Source of the DNA: Candidatus Geothrix odensensis
GTDB taxonomy: Bacteria > Acidobacteriota > Holophagae > Holophagales > Holophagaceae
Assembly (NCBI GenBank): GCA_016714685.1
Contig: JADKCH010000006.1
Coordinates: 1 to 17,334, forward strand
Reading direction: 5' to 3'
DNA: 17,334 nt
Shown: positions 1-9,239 of the stretch, one piece after another
Numbering within the stretch: the stretch's first letter is position 1
Layout of the letters: every line of letters starts with the position of its first letter
Notes under the pieces: generated by a model
Database searches by the model: none
What the model saw: only the letters and a program-made list of their open reading frames with translations
What the model was told of the DNA's origin: nothing
Program-made: the position numbers and the translations under genes

Positions 1-265
1 ATGCAGCGGGCCGGGCAGGCCTCCGGGCATGAAGCACTACACGCACTTGATGGCGCCGTCCTCGAACTGCTTGAGCCTGCGGAGACCTGGCAGCTGTCGG
101 GCATCTCCTCTTCTTCATCTCGGGGTACTGGATGGGTGTAGCGCTTCGAGGTCGGGGTGAAGAGCTTGATGAAGTGCGCGAAGGTCACGGCCATGCCCTT
201 CATCACCGGCCGACGTAGGTGCGGTCCAGCCAGCTCAGTTCAGCTTTCTTGACGACGACGCCCAT
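1..265 (-). CDS. nuoI: NADH-quinone oxidoreductase subunit I, N-terminal part, frameshifted and cut by window edge
   Basis: NuoI carries two [4Fe-4S] clusters in the peripheral arm of respiratory complex I. I read it on the minus strand from the ATG at 265, which has a GAGGG ribosome site just upstream and lies 7 nt after the nuoH stop. The reading begins MGVVVKKAELSWLDRTYVG. After a one-base slip near 208 it continues KGMAVTFAHFIKLFTP and then EDGAIKC and CPEACPARC, the start of the first ferredoxin cluster-binding loop. At least three frame changes occur in 265 nt, so the open frame is broken as given. The call rests on the pieced-together peptide, the cysteine spacing and the order nuoH-nuoI. 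The rest of the gene lies outside the window. Confidence 0.72.
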
Positions 266-272
266 CGTTCCC

Positions 273-1429
273 TCAGTGGCCCTGGCTCATCCGCCAGGCG
301 CGGAAGACCAGGTTGACCATGGACATTGGCAGCATCCGCTTCCCAGCCGAGTTTCATGAGCGGGTCATAGCGGAAGCGGGGCACCGTCCAGCGGATCCGG
401 ATGAAGCACCCCAGGCGAGGCAAAGACCAGCTTCACCCAGGAAGCAAACGACAGCAGGACGCAGGAGGGATCCTTCACGGGGCGTACCGGCCAGCCACCG
501 AAGTGAAAGAGCGTGCGGCGATGAGGGGCCGAGGCCGTCACCCGGTGCGAATACTCGGCCACCGCCGGCAGGCTGTATTTCATGCTCCTGAACTGGGTGT
601 TGAAGCCTGCCACGATCTCAAGCTGGCCCTCCGCGGAAGTCAGCGGGTGCGGTTCCGGGTTCCCGGCGAACATGCAGGTGAATGGAACACGATGAAACCC
701 AGGGGTCGTGCTGGAAGACGGTTAAAGCGGGGGGCAGGATCCCCCAAAGGTCGTGCCGGCTCGGGGCCTGTATTTATCTCTGAGGGATCGCAGCCGCCAA
801 CGCGCATGCAAGATCGCGATTTACGGCCAGGCTCATGCCGATCTCGTAAGTGACCATGGCGGCTGGAGGACCGCATGCCGCTGAGGATGGACCACTTGTT
901 GTTGTTGGACCAGGCGGGCCACCAGCACGCTGTAGACCGCCATGCCCCAATGGCCAGGGGGGTAGAGCAGACTCCGCCGGGCCGTTGCCGGGATCCAGCA
1001 CGGAGAGGTGGTAGAAAGTGCCGCCGGTCACGAAGCTCTTGCCGAAGGGGATGACCGCGAAGCCCCAGGAGGGCGGGCACGAGCGCCAGGAAGCGGGCGC
1101 CAGGAAGAACAGGCCCCGGTTGGCGGCAGCCGGGATCAGGTCCTCCTTGAAGAACATCTTGATGCCGTAGGCCAGGATCTGGGCGAGGGGCCGATGATCC
1201 GATCTTCCTGAACAGCGCGGTCTGGTTGGGCCCGATGCGATCCTGATCATGGCCGAGCCCCGGCGCTCGATCCAGGTGAAGATCGCCGCCGGCGACATGA
1301 CGCTTAGCGAAGACGATGACGACCTTCAGCACCATCCAGGCGATGGCAGGCGTCGTATGCAGCAGGCTCGCAAGCTTGAACCCATGGGCAGCTTCTCGGC
1401 AGGGTTGCTCGCGGGGAGGCCCAACCCAT
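273..1429 (-). CDS. nuoH: NADH-quinone oxidoreductase subunit H (complex I membrane subunit), multiply frameshifted
   Basis: NuoH is the membrane subunit of complex I that forms part of the quinone chamber. Family-typical stretches appear in order across the three minus frames: MVLKVVIVFA, FTWIERRGSAMI, QDRIGPNQ, MFFKEDLIPAAANR, VLDPGN, WSNNNKWSILSGMR, MVTYEIGMSLAV, EIVAGFNTQFRSMKYSL, AEYSHRVTASA, FGGWPVRP and PRFRYDPLMKLGW. The end is SMVNLVFRAWRMSQGH with a TGA at 275-273. No single frame covers the gene and there are roughly ten frame changes. The span fits about 385 codons, near the usual NuoH size. The start is uncertain; the ATG at 1429 is one choice, and peptide upstream of MVLKVV is hard to align. 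The 104 nt up to the glnS stop (1430-1533) show no other gene. Confidence 0.8.
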
Positions 1430-1533
1430 CGAGCTCAGCAGAGCTGCGGGCCTGCGAACACGCAGGGGAAACAACCTGCGGCGCGCCGATGCGACCTGGG
1501 TCATAGCCCTGGGCGGTCGAGGCCGGGACCCCC

Positions 1534-3222
<1,689 letters not shown>

Positions 3223-3264
3223 TTGGGCCTCACAGGAAGCAAACCTTAAAGATACCAAGCCGAG

Positions 3265-3312
3265 ACCACAAAGGCATTTGGAACCGCGAAGGACGCTAAA
3301 GTGACGTGAAAT
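3265..3312. repeat. Intergenic dispersed repeat, copy A
   Basis: In the gap between glnS and proC (3223-3398) lies an A- and G-rich stretch containing ACCACAAAGGCA and TGGAACCGCGAAGGACGCTA. A related copy lies on the other side of proC at 4214-4253. The ten bases TGGAACCGCG at 3279-3288 recur inverted at 3378-3387, so the gap is bracketed by short inverted arms. Motifs like CCACAAAGGCAC and ACCGCGAAGGACGC are familiar as degenerate dispersed intergenic repeats in several bacterial genomes; this is recollection, not a search. I see no gene in this gap. Confidence 0.5.
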
Positions 3313-3398
3313 GTGGCACCCGTGAGCGCCGTTCATCAAAGTTTTCTTCCTGTGCCCGAAGGGTTTTCGCGTTTACGCGCGGTTCCAGTCTTCTGGTT

Positions 3399-4202
3399 CT
3401 ACCCCAGCCCTGCGCCACCTGCGTCGCGCGCTCGATGCCCCGCGCCCGACAGGGCGGATGCGGCAGTCCTCAACACCATCAGGCCCGCGATGGTGCAACC
3501 GGCCGGGGTGGTCACCTCGTCCTTGAGGGCGGCGGGGTGACGGCCCGTCTCCAGCACCATGGAAGCGGCGCCCAGGGTCATCTGGGCGGCCAGTTCCACG
3601 GCCACGGCCGGGGAGGCCGCACTGGACGCCGCCCCTCGGCCAGAGATTCAGGATGACGAACATGAAGGCCGGTCCGCTGGCGCTGAGGCCGGTGACGGCA
3701 TCCATGTGCTTCTCGTCCAGGTCCATGACCCGGCCCGGGGGCTCGAAGAGGGCCTGGGCGGCGGCCAGCTGGGCCTCGGTCACGCCCTTGCCTGGGGCCG
3801 GCACCGTCATGCCCCTTGCGGATGGCGCAGGCGTGTTGGGCATGGCCCGGACCAGGCGTGGCCCCGGGCGTGGTCCGCGAGAAAGGCCAGGGTGGTGCCC
3901 GCGGCGATGGAGACCACCGGGGCCGGTGCCCCAGGGCCCCGGCCGCCGTCAGGCCATCCAGCAGGTCCTTCAGCTCCCTGGGCTTCACGCAGAGCAGCAC
4001 GACCTCGGCCTCGGGCCGCCGCCTCTGCCTCGCCCGGGACAGCCGGATGCCCAGGACCTCGCTCGCGCTTGCCGGCGGCCGGGTGGAGGTCGACCGCATG
4101 GATGAGGCCGGCCGGGTAGCCCGAGGCCTCCACCAGGCTGGCGCTGATGGCCTGGCCCATGGTGCCGAAGCCGAGGATGGCGAGCCAGGGATGCTGGCTC
4201 GT
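3399..4202 (-). CDS. proC: Pyrroline-5-carboxylate reductase, frameshifted
   Basis: ProC performs the last step of proline synthesis, NAD(P)H-dependent reduction of pyrroline-5-carboxylate. Minus-strand pieces in order are LAILGFGTMGQAISASLVE (Rossmann GxGxMG fold), AVDLHPAA, VVLLCVKPRELKDLL, VVSIAAGTTLAFL, MPNTPA, AVTGLSASGPAFMFVI (conserved active-site helix), AAQMTLGAASMVLETG and LKDEVTTPAGCTIAGL (family signature at about 3500-3528). The gene ends with a TAG at 3401-3399. No ATG sits in frame before the Rossmann motif. The bases GACGAGCCAGCATCC near 4195-4205 would read GACATGAGCC with two bases restored, giving MSQHPWLAILGFG behind a GGGAG site, so the start near 4202 is inferred. At least five frame changes occur. 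The expected length of about 268 aa fits the family. Confidence 0.85.
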
Positions 4203-4213
4203 CGGTGCTCCCG

Positions 4214-4253
4214 AAACAGAAAGGCCTTGGAACCGCAAGGGACGCTGATGAAA
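4214..4253. repeat. Intergenic dispersed repeat, copy B
   Basis: Just upstream of proC (on its strand) the bases GAAAGGCCTTGGAACCGCAA followed by GGGACGCTGATGAAAT resemble copy A at 3265-3312. TTGGAACCGC is identical and GGACGCT is shared, with small gaps. A 7-base inverted pair GCTGATG (4244-4250) / CATCAGC (4278-4284) follows. It lies in the short gap between proC and the next gene. Confidence 0.45.
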
Positions 4254-4289
4254 TACAATCCCCTACTTTATCTACGGCATCAGCGGTTT

Positions 4290-4315
4290 ATTGGCCTTCA
4301 TCCGGGTGGGCCAAT
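4290..4315 (-). other. Short hairpin at 3' end of the ORF downstream of gltX
   Basis: ATTGGCC (4290-4296) pairs perfectly with GGCCAAT (4309-4315) across a 12-nt loop that contains the predicted TGA of the neighbouring minus-strand gene. There is no T-tract after it on the minus strand, so it is a weak terminator candidate at best. Confidence 0.3.
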
Positions 4316-4665
4316 GGAAAGAGGGCTACTGGTCCCGCCCTGCCCCAGGGTCCACCAGGCGCAGTCCTCCAACCCGGACACGACGAAGCCCTGCTGCATC
4401 TCGGAGATGCGCTGGACCTGGGTGCGGACGGCCGTGTGGAAGCCCGTGGTCACTTCGCCGGGTCCCGACTTCACGCCGAAGTAGAAGTCGGACTGCTCGA
4501 GGCCGAGCCCGCACTGTCTCCTGGAGGGCCTGCCGGTGGTCCAGCCCTCGGGGATGCCCTGGATCACCTGCAGGGTATCGTCGGCGATGATCGTGGGCGC
4601 ATAGTCCGCGGCGCCCTGGTCCTCAGCACCGCGAGGGTGATGTGGGTGAACTCGTCCAGGTCCAT
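4298..4665 (-). CDS. Uncharacterised small protein downstream of gltX, frameshifted
   Basis: I do not recognise this protein. Starting at the ATG at 4665 the minus strand reads MDLDEFTHITLAVL, then after a slip DQGAADYAPTIIADDTLQVI and QGIPEG, then LDHRQALQETVRAR in another frame, then EQSDFYFGVKSGPGEVTTGF, HTAVRTQVQRISEMQQGF and VVSGLEDCAWWTLGQ, with a stop at 4300-4298. Reassembled it is about 120 aa, soluble-looking, mixed alpha/beta, with no signal peptide or membrane segment. The smooth, non-shadow composition of the pieces and their sequential order support a real gene broken by indels. The ATG overlaps the inferred gltX stop (TGATG at 4667-4663), which suggests translational coupling. 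It could instead be a decayed remnant. Confidence 0.55.
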
Positions 4666-6136
4666 CAGAGCCACGCTGAAGACGGGCCAGGACCTCGTCC
4701 CGGCCCAGGAGCATGAGCGTGTCGAAGATGCCAGGGCTGACGGGCCTGCCGCAGAGGGCCACGCGGAGTGGGCCTGGGCCAGGTCCTTGGTCTTGAGGCC
4801 GTGGCGTTCGAGGATGGCCGCGAAGGACCTTCCAGGGCATCGTGAGCATAGTCCGTCAGGCGGCCACCTCGGCGAGGGCCGGCTTGACGGCGGCCGTCAT
4901 GAACTTCTCCACGGCCTTCTCATCGATCGCGGCGGGTCGCTCGAAGGTGAAGCGCAGGGCCTCGGCCATGTCGGTGAGCGACTTGCCCTTCTGGGTGCAC
5001 TGGATGGCCTGGGCCTTCCAGGCCTCCGACTTGCCCTGCCAGGCCTCGGGCATGAAGGGCCGCAGGTGCGGCTCCAGTTCCTGCCAGGGGGCGCGCTGGA
5101 TCAGCTTCTGGTTCAGCCACTGCAGCTTGTCCATGTCGAAGCGGGCGGCGCTCTTCTGGCAGTCGGCCAGGTCGAAGAGCTGGATCATCTGCTCATCCGT
5201 GAGCAGTTCCTCCTCGGCGCTCTCCACGGCCCTGCCGTCTATCTTCGGCGTCCAGGAGAGGCGGGCCAGGGCCAGGCGCACGGCGGAGGGCAGCAGGCCC
5301 ATGGCCTGGTACTCCGTGATGCTGGTGGCGCCGTGGCGCTTGCTGAGCTTGGCGCCGTCCGCGCCCAGGATCATGGGCACGTGGGCGAAGGCCGGCAGTT
5401 CGGTGCCGAAGGCCGCGAAGAGGGGGATCTGCTTGGGCGTGTTGTTGAGGTGGTCGTCGCCGCGGATCACGTGGGTCACTTCCATGTGGGTGTCGTCCAC
5501 CACCACGCAGAAGTTGTAGGTGGGCACGCCGATCTCGCCGGGGCCATCGCCGGTGCGGGCGATGATCCAGTCGTCGAGGCTGTCCGCGGGGAAGCGGGTG
5601 TCACCCTTGATGAGGTCGGGCACCACGATGTCGCCGTCCTCGGGCATGCGGAAGCGGATGGCGGCGGGCGCACTGGCGTCATGGTTGGCGACCGCGCAGC
5701 CCTTGCCGCGGTCAAGGCCCCGGTTGTACTGGAACACCTTGCCCGCGGCCTCCACGGTCTTGCGGCGTTCCTCGATGGCCTCGCGGGAGCAGCGGCAGCG
5801 GTAGGCCAGGTTCCTGTCCAGCAGCTCCTGGATCTTGGCGCGGTAGAGATCCATGCGCTGCATCTGGCGGTAGGGGCCGTGGGGGCCCTTCCATTGGCCG
5901 GGGTCACCCACCACCGGGCCCTCGTCCCAGTCGAGGCCGCACCAGGCCATGCCCTCCTCGATGATGCGGATGTTGTCATCCGTGCTGCGGGAGAGGTCCG
6001 TGTCCTCGATGCGCAGAATGAAGCGCCCCCCGTGCCTGCGCGCGAAGAGCCAGCAGAACAGCGCCGTCCGCACCCCGCCGATGTGGAGCATGCCCGTGGG
6101 CGAGGGGGCGAAGCGGGTGACGATCTGGCGGGACAT
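4665..6136 (-). CDS. gltX: Glutamyl-tRNA synthetase, C-terminal end frameshifted
   Basis: GluRS charges tRNA-Glu with glutamate. The frame is open from the ATG at 6136 (MSRQIVTRFAPSPTG) to a TGA at 4856, giving 426 clean residues. HIGH-type MLHIGG lies at 16-21, RIEDTD at 42-47, VIRGDDHLNNTPKQ at 223-236 and the KMSKS-type KLSKRHGA at 263-270. The anticodon-binding helices follow. After the TGA the family's C-terminus continues in other frames: LTDYAHDALEG, FAAILERHGLKTKDLAQ, LRVALCGRPVSPGIFDTLML and LGRDEVLARLQRG. Four one-base losses between 4860 and 4670 would restore a protein of about 491 aa, normal for GltX, ending at the TGA at 4667-4665. I prefer 6136 to a start 12 codons upstream because the family begins here and a GAGG site precedes it. 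Confidence 0.93.
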
Positions 6137-6197
6137 GGCGGGGCCTCGAATCAAACCTACAGTTTGCCCCAAAGTGCGCAGACTGCGTCCGCGCGTT

Positions 6198-6218
6198 AAC
6201 GAAAAACGCGCAGCGTTT
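6198..6218 (-). terminator. Possible intrinsic terminator after the MglA-like gene
   Basis: Seven nt past the stop at 6225 the minus strand can fold AAACGC-TGC-GCGTTT (6218-6204), followed directly by TTCGTT. An overlapping alternative pairs GCGCGTT with AACGCGC (6211-6205 and 6197-6191). The first form, a compact stem running into a T-rich tract, is terminator-like. It also lies in the 88-nt leader region of gltX. Confidence 0.42.
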
Positions 6219-6224
6219 CCCGCC

Positions 6225-7103
6225 CTACTTGATGTAGAGCTTCAGCCGGATCTCCACCGGGGAGTCGCCGCTGAAGAGGCTGCGGTCGAGCACCACCGGG
6301 ACTTCCACCACGCTGCTGTGGGGCATGTGTCCCGGAGCCGGGGCGTGGGGATGGGCCGGCGGGCCGGATTCCACGGGGATCTCGTCGATCTCCTCCAGGA
6401 GCTCGCCAGCAGAGAGTTCCTCCACCTCCAGGGGCTTGGTGGATTCGACGGCAGGGGGCGGGGCCTGGGGCGGCGGCCCGCCCAGAAAGACGGGGGGCTC
6501 TTCCACCACGCCGCCGCCGTATTTCTCGGCGAGGCTCTTCAGCACCAGCTTGGCCACCCCCGTGAGGGTCTCCTTGACGCCTTCACCACGCATGGCGCAG
6601 GCCTCGAAGGTGGGCGCGCCGAAGAGGTTGATCTCCCGGTCCAGGGTCTCCACGGGCAGGGCATTGGGCGTGTCCCGCTTGTTCCACTGGATGACGTGGG
6701 GGATCTTCTCCAGTTCCCCGCCCTGGTCGCGCAGGTTGGTGATCAGGTTCTGGAAGCTCTCCTTGTTGCTCTCCAGGGCCGGGGCCTGGGAGTCGGCCAC
6801 GAACACCACCGCGTCGGCGCCGCGGAGCACCAGCTTGCGGGTGGCGTCATAGAAGACCTGCCCCGGGACTGTGTACAGCTGGATCCGGGTCTTCATGCCC
6901 CGGATGGTGCCCAGCTCGATGGGCAGGAAGTCGAAGAAGAGGGTGCGGTCCGTCTGGGTGGCCAGAGAGAGCATCTTGCCGCGCCCATCGCCGGGCAGCG
7001 TGTCATAGACATGCTGGAGGTTGGTGGTCTTCCCGCACAGGCCGGGGCCGTAGTAGACGATCTTGGCCGTCAACTCCTTGGTGGCCGCGTTGAAAAGCAC
7101 CAT
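6225..7103 (-). CDS. mglA: MglA-family small Ras-like GTPase with C-terminal extension
   Basis: MglA GTPases set cell polarity for gliding and type IV pilus motility in Myxococcus and relatives. The N-terminal 195 residues match closely. The Walker A is GPGLCGKTTN at 19-28, switch I is QTDRTLFFDFLP at 50-61, and the family's unusual TVPGQ (78-82) replaces the canonical DxxG motif. VFVADSQ lies at 100-106 and NKRD at 141-144. Beyond the GTPase is a proline- and glutamate-rich linker (about 200-262) and a conserved-looking tail ending VEIRLKLYIK, about 95 residues more than plain MglA. I chose the ATG at 7103 (MVLFNAATKELTAKIVYYG) over an open frame 51 codons longer, because homology begins there and AAGG precedes it. 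No MglB-like partner is visible in the window. The gene is divergent from the FHA-RDD gene. Confidence 0.88.
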   Translation of the reverse strand: MVLFNAATKELTAKIVYYGPGLCGKTTNLQHVYDTLPGDGRGKMLSLATQTDRTLFFDFLPIELGTIRGMKTRIQLYTVPGQVFYDATRKLVLRGADAVVFVADSQAPALESNKESFQNLITNLRDQGGELEKIPHVIQWNKRDTPNALPVETLDREINLFGAPTFEACAMRGEGVKETLTGVAKLVLKSLAEKYGGGVVEEPPVFLGGPPPQAPPPAVESTKPLEVEELSAGELLEEIDEIPVESGPPAHPHAPAPGHMPHSSVVEVPVVLDRSLFSGDSPVEIRLKLYIK

Positions 7104-7126
7104 GCCTGCACCTTGTCTCGTGGGGG

Positions 7127-7156
7127 AAGATTGGCGGGTCCGCCTCGAGCCGTCAA
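7127..7156 (-). promoter_or_regulatory. Candidate sigma70-type promoter for the MglA-like gene
   Basis: On the minus strand TTGACG (7156-7151) is followed after 18 nt by AATCTT (7132-7127), about 23 nt before the start codon at 7103. The -35 is good and the -10 matches only three of six consensus bases, so this is a weak inference in the 145-nt divergent intergenic region. Confidence 0.3.
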
Positions 7157-7248
7157 GAAAGAAGCGTGATTCGCGCGCCCTCCCCAACCTATCCCGACGA
7201 CGCCGGGATTGCATACCCCCGGCCCATCCCACCTTCCCGAGGGTCCCC

Positions 7249-8233
7249 ATGGCCAAACTGCTGGTTCACGAAAGCGCGGGCATCCGCGAATTCGAAATCA
7301 TCGACAACGAAGTCCACATGGGGCGGGAGCTGGACAACACCCTGCGACTGCCCGATCCCAGCATCAGCCGCCACCACTGCGTGATCCGCAAGGTGGGTGG
7401 AGGCTTCGAGATCCAGGACCTGCAGAGCAGCAATGGCGTGCTGGTGAATGGCAACCGCGTGCAGGCCTCCCCCCTGCGGGATGGAGACCGCATCACCCTG
7501 GGCCAGGTGCAGCTCACCTTCCAGGATCCCCGGCCCGAGGTCGCTGCCACCGTGGCCATCAGCGCCATGGAGGCCCCTCCGCCCAGCGGCACCGTGCGCA
7601 TGTCCGCCGATCAGCTGGCCGCCATCCACGCCGGCAAGGCCCCGCTGGAGGACGAGCCCAAGATCCAGATCCAGAACCAAGTGGCCACCGGCCCGGTGCC
7701 CTCGGCCCCGAGGGCCATTCCGCCGGTGGCGCCGCCGGCCCCCAGGCCCGAGCCCATCGCTCCCCCCGCCACCAGCGGGCCCATGCCGGCCTTCCTCGCC
7801 GCCTACCTGCCGCCCATTCCGGATGATGCCCAGCCCACCGGAGAGCGGGGCGACTTCCTGACCCGCTTTGGCCGTCCTCCTGGATGTGGTGCCGCTCATC
7901 GGTTTCTGCATCGTGGCCTTCGTGCTGGCCTTCGTGCCCCTGGTGGGCTGCCTCGTCTTCCCCCTGATCAGCCTGCTCGGATTCGCCTATGGGTTCCTCT
8001 TCATTCCCTACTGCGAAAGCCACTACGGGGGATCCTTCGGCAAGAAGATCATGAAGCTGCGCATCGTGCCCGAGGACGATCCCAACGGCCGCATCGACTT
8101 CGGCACGGCCATCCTGCGGCGGGTGGGCCACATCCTGAACTTCACCATCGGCTATCTCCTGGTCCTCGGCGGCGATCGCAAGCACGTGGGCGACATGATC
8201 AGCAAGTCGGTCTGCATCAAAGTCGATCGGTGA
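7249..8233 (+). CDS. FHA domain - RDD family membrane protein, one frameshift
   Basis: The protein joins a phosphothreonine-reading FHA domain to an RDD membrane domain. It starts at the ATG at 7249 with GAGGG upstream. FHA features are HMGRELDNTLRLPDPSISRH (residues 23-42, with the GR and SRH motifs) and SNGVLVNG (61-68). Residues 95-200 are a proline/alanine-rich linker. The frame then breaks at a TTT run (7867-7869); removing one T gives TRLAVLLDVVPLIGF, two hydrophobic helices, GSFGKKIMKLRIV and TAILRRVGHILNF, typical of RDD proteins including the first-helix Arg/Asp. The repaired protein is about 327 aa. The FHA half should be cytoplasmic and bind a phosphorylated partner; no Ser/Thr kinase is in view. 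The frameshift may be a sequencing error. RDD function is poorly defined. Confidence 0.85.
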
Positions 8234-8248
8234 TGGCAGCAGGAACCC

Positions 8249-8278
8249 GGAAGGCGCCCGCACCCGCGGGCGTCTTCC
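8249..8278 (+). terminator. Strong GC hairpin between the FHA-RDD gene and dcd
   Basis: GGAAGGCGCCCGC (8249-8261) pairs with GCGGGCGTCTTCC (8266-8278) over 13 bp with one G-U pair and a 4-nt loop, followed by GTTTGG. It starts 16 nt after the FHA-RDD stop and ends 20 nt before the dcd start. The poor T-tract makes it a leaky terminator or an mRNA-stabilising or attenuating structure. Confidence 0.55.
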
Positions 8279-8297
8279 GTTTGGCGCAGGAGGTCCC

Positions 8298-8837
8298 GTG
8301 ATCCTCACCGGCAGGCAGATCCTCGAGGCGAAGGCCAAGGGGCAGATCCGCATCGATCCCTGGCGGGACGCCCAGCTCAACCCCAACAGCTACAACCTGC
8401 GCCTGGGCGAGGATCTGGCGGTCTACACGGACCGCGAGCTGGACATGGCCAAGCCGAATGGCATCGAGTTCCTGAAGATCCCCGCCGAAGGACTGCTCCT
8501 GCAGCCCGGGAAGCTGTACCTGGGCCGCACGCTCGAATACACCGAGACCCGCGGCATGGTGCCCATGCTGGAGGGCCGCAGCAGCGTGGGGCGCCTGGGC
8601 CTCTTCGTCCATGTCACCGCCGGCTTCGGCGACATCGGCTTCTGCGGCTACTGGACCCTGGAGATCAGCTGCATCCAGCCCGTGCGCATCTACGCCGGCG
8701 TGGCCATCTGCCAGATCTTCTACCACACCGTCAGCGGCGAGCATGACAGCTACGACTCCGGCAAGTACCAGCACAACTCCGGCATCCAGCCGTCCATGCT
8801 GTGGAAGGATTTCGTGAAGGACTCGGATCAGGCCTGA
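8298..8837 (+). CDS. dcd: dCTP deaminase
   Basis: Dcd deaminates dCTP to dUTP, supplying dTMP synthesis. The 179-aa protein contains LEGRSSVGRLGLFVHVTAGF (91-110) and TLEI (120-123). Residues S95, R99, A108 and E122 keep exactly the spacing of the E. coli active-site residues S111, R115, A124 and E138. N-terminal LTGRQIL and LNPNSYNLRLG are also family-typical. The C-terminus KYQHNSGIQPS resembles the KYQ-x-Q-x-G end of trimeric Dcd/Dut proteins. The AGF following the active-site Thr resembles bifunctional dCTP deaminase/dUTPases, so dUTPase activity is possible but not shown. The start is GTG at 8298 with a strong AGGAGG seven bases upstream. The 3' end overlaps the convergent neighbour by 10 bp. 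Confidence 0.92.
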   Translation: MILTGRQILEAKAKGQIRIDPWRDAQLNPNSYNLRLGEDLAVYTDRELDMAKPNGIEFLKIPAEGLLLQPGKLYLGRTLEYTETRGMVPMLEGRSSVGRLGLFVHVTAGFGDIGFCGYWTLEISCIQPVRIYAGVAICQIFYHTVSGEHDSYDSGKYQHNSGIQPSMLWKDFVKDSDQA

Positions 8838-9235
8838 GTGCGCAACACCCAGGCCCAATTCGCCAACAGGGCCGCCAGCCCTATTCCCAGTGCCACCTTC
8901 TGTTCCCGGGAAGACAGCTCCACCCGGAGTGACCGCCCCGTGATCAGCCGCAGACCCAATACTGGGGCGCCCAGGAGCAAGCCGAGGCTCACCAGGGGAT
9001 TGAAGCGGAAGGCCTCTCCCCATGCCCCCTGCCCCAACCCCAGCACCACGCAACGCCAACCAGGTGGGCAGGGATGGCCCATGAGGCGGTGAGCAGGCCC
9101 GTCTCCAGCTCCGGCGGGCCACCCCGACGTTCAGCAGATCCCCAGTGCCACCAGGAGCAGCCAGAGGCCGAGGGCTACGGCAGCCCAGACCGGCAGGCGG
9201 GGCACCCGAGTGCCCCGCTCCAGGTGGACCTTCAC
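8828..9235 (-). CDS. DUF2752-like membrane protein, frameshifted
   Basis: The minus strand reads from GTG 9235, 4 nt after the preceding gene's stop: VKVHLERGTRVPRLPVW then AAVALGLWLLLVALGI, a membrane helix. The frame then breaks between about 9150 and 9060, where TGLLTASWA appears in a second frame. It resumes with GQGAWGEAFRFNPLVSLGLL, LGAPVLGLRLITG and ALGIGLAALLANWAWVLR. A middle Gly-Leu-Thr segment, a G-x-x-x-x-AFRFNPL step and a final ANWAW helix are the layout of DUF2752 proteins, whose usual CPxCGLT cysteines cannot be read cleanly here. The function of DUF2752 is unknown. Broken as given; at least two indels are needed. The C-terminal half alone is open from an internal ATG at 9082. 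Confidence 0.6.
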
Positions 9236-9239
9236 GAGA

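Noticed and set aside
3223..3398. Possible small RNA or CRISPR fragment in the repeat-bearing gap
   Set aside because: Only one degenerate unit plus a short inverted arm is present; there is no regular spacing or spacer structure.
4205..6199. Long plus-strand open frame (over 600 codons) opposite gltX
   Set aside because: Its Leu/Gly/Ala/His-rich peptide has no recognisable domain and lies antisense to a clear GluRS; high GC content keeps such antisense frames open.
7867..7869. Programmed frameshift or phase-variation tract in the FHA-RDD gene
   Set aside because: A three-T run is too short for slipped-strand variation, and no slippery heptamer or downstream stimulatory structure is evident.
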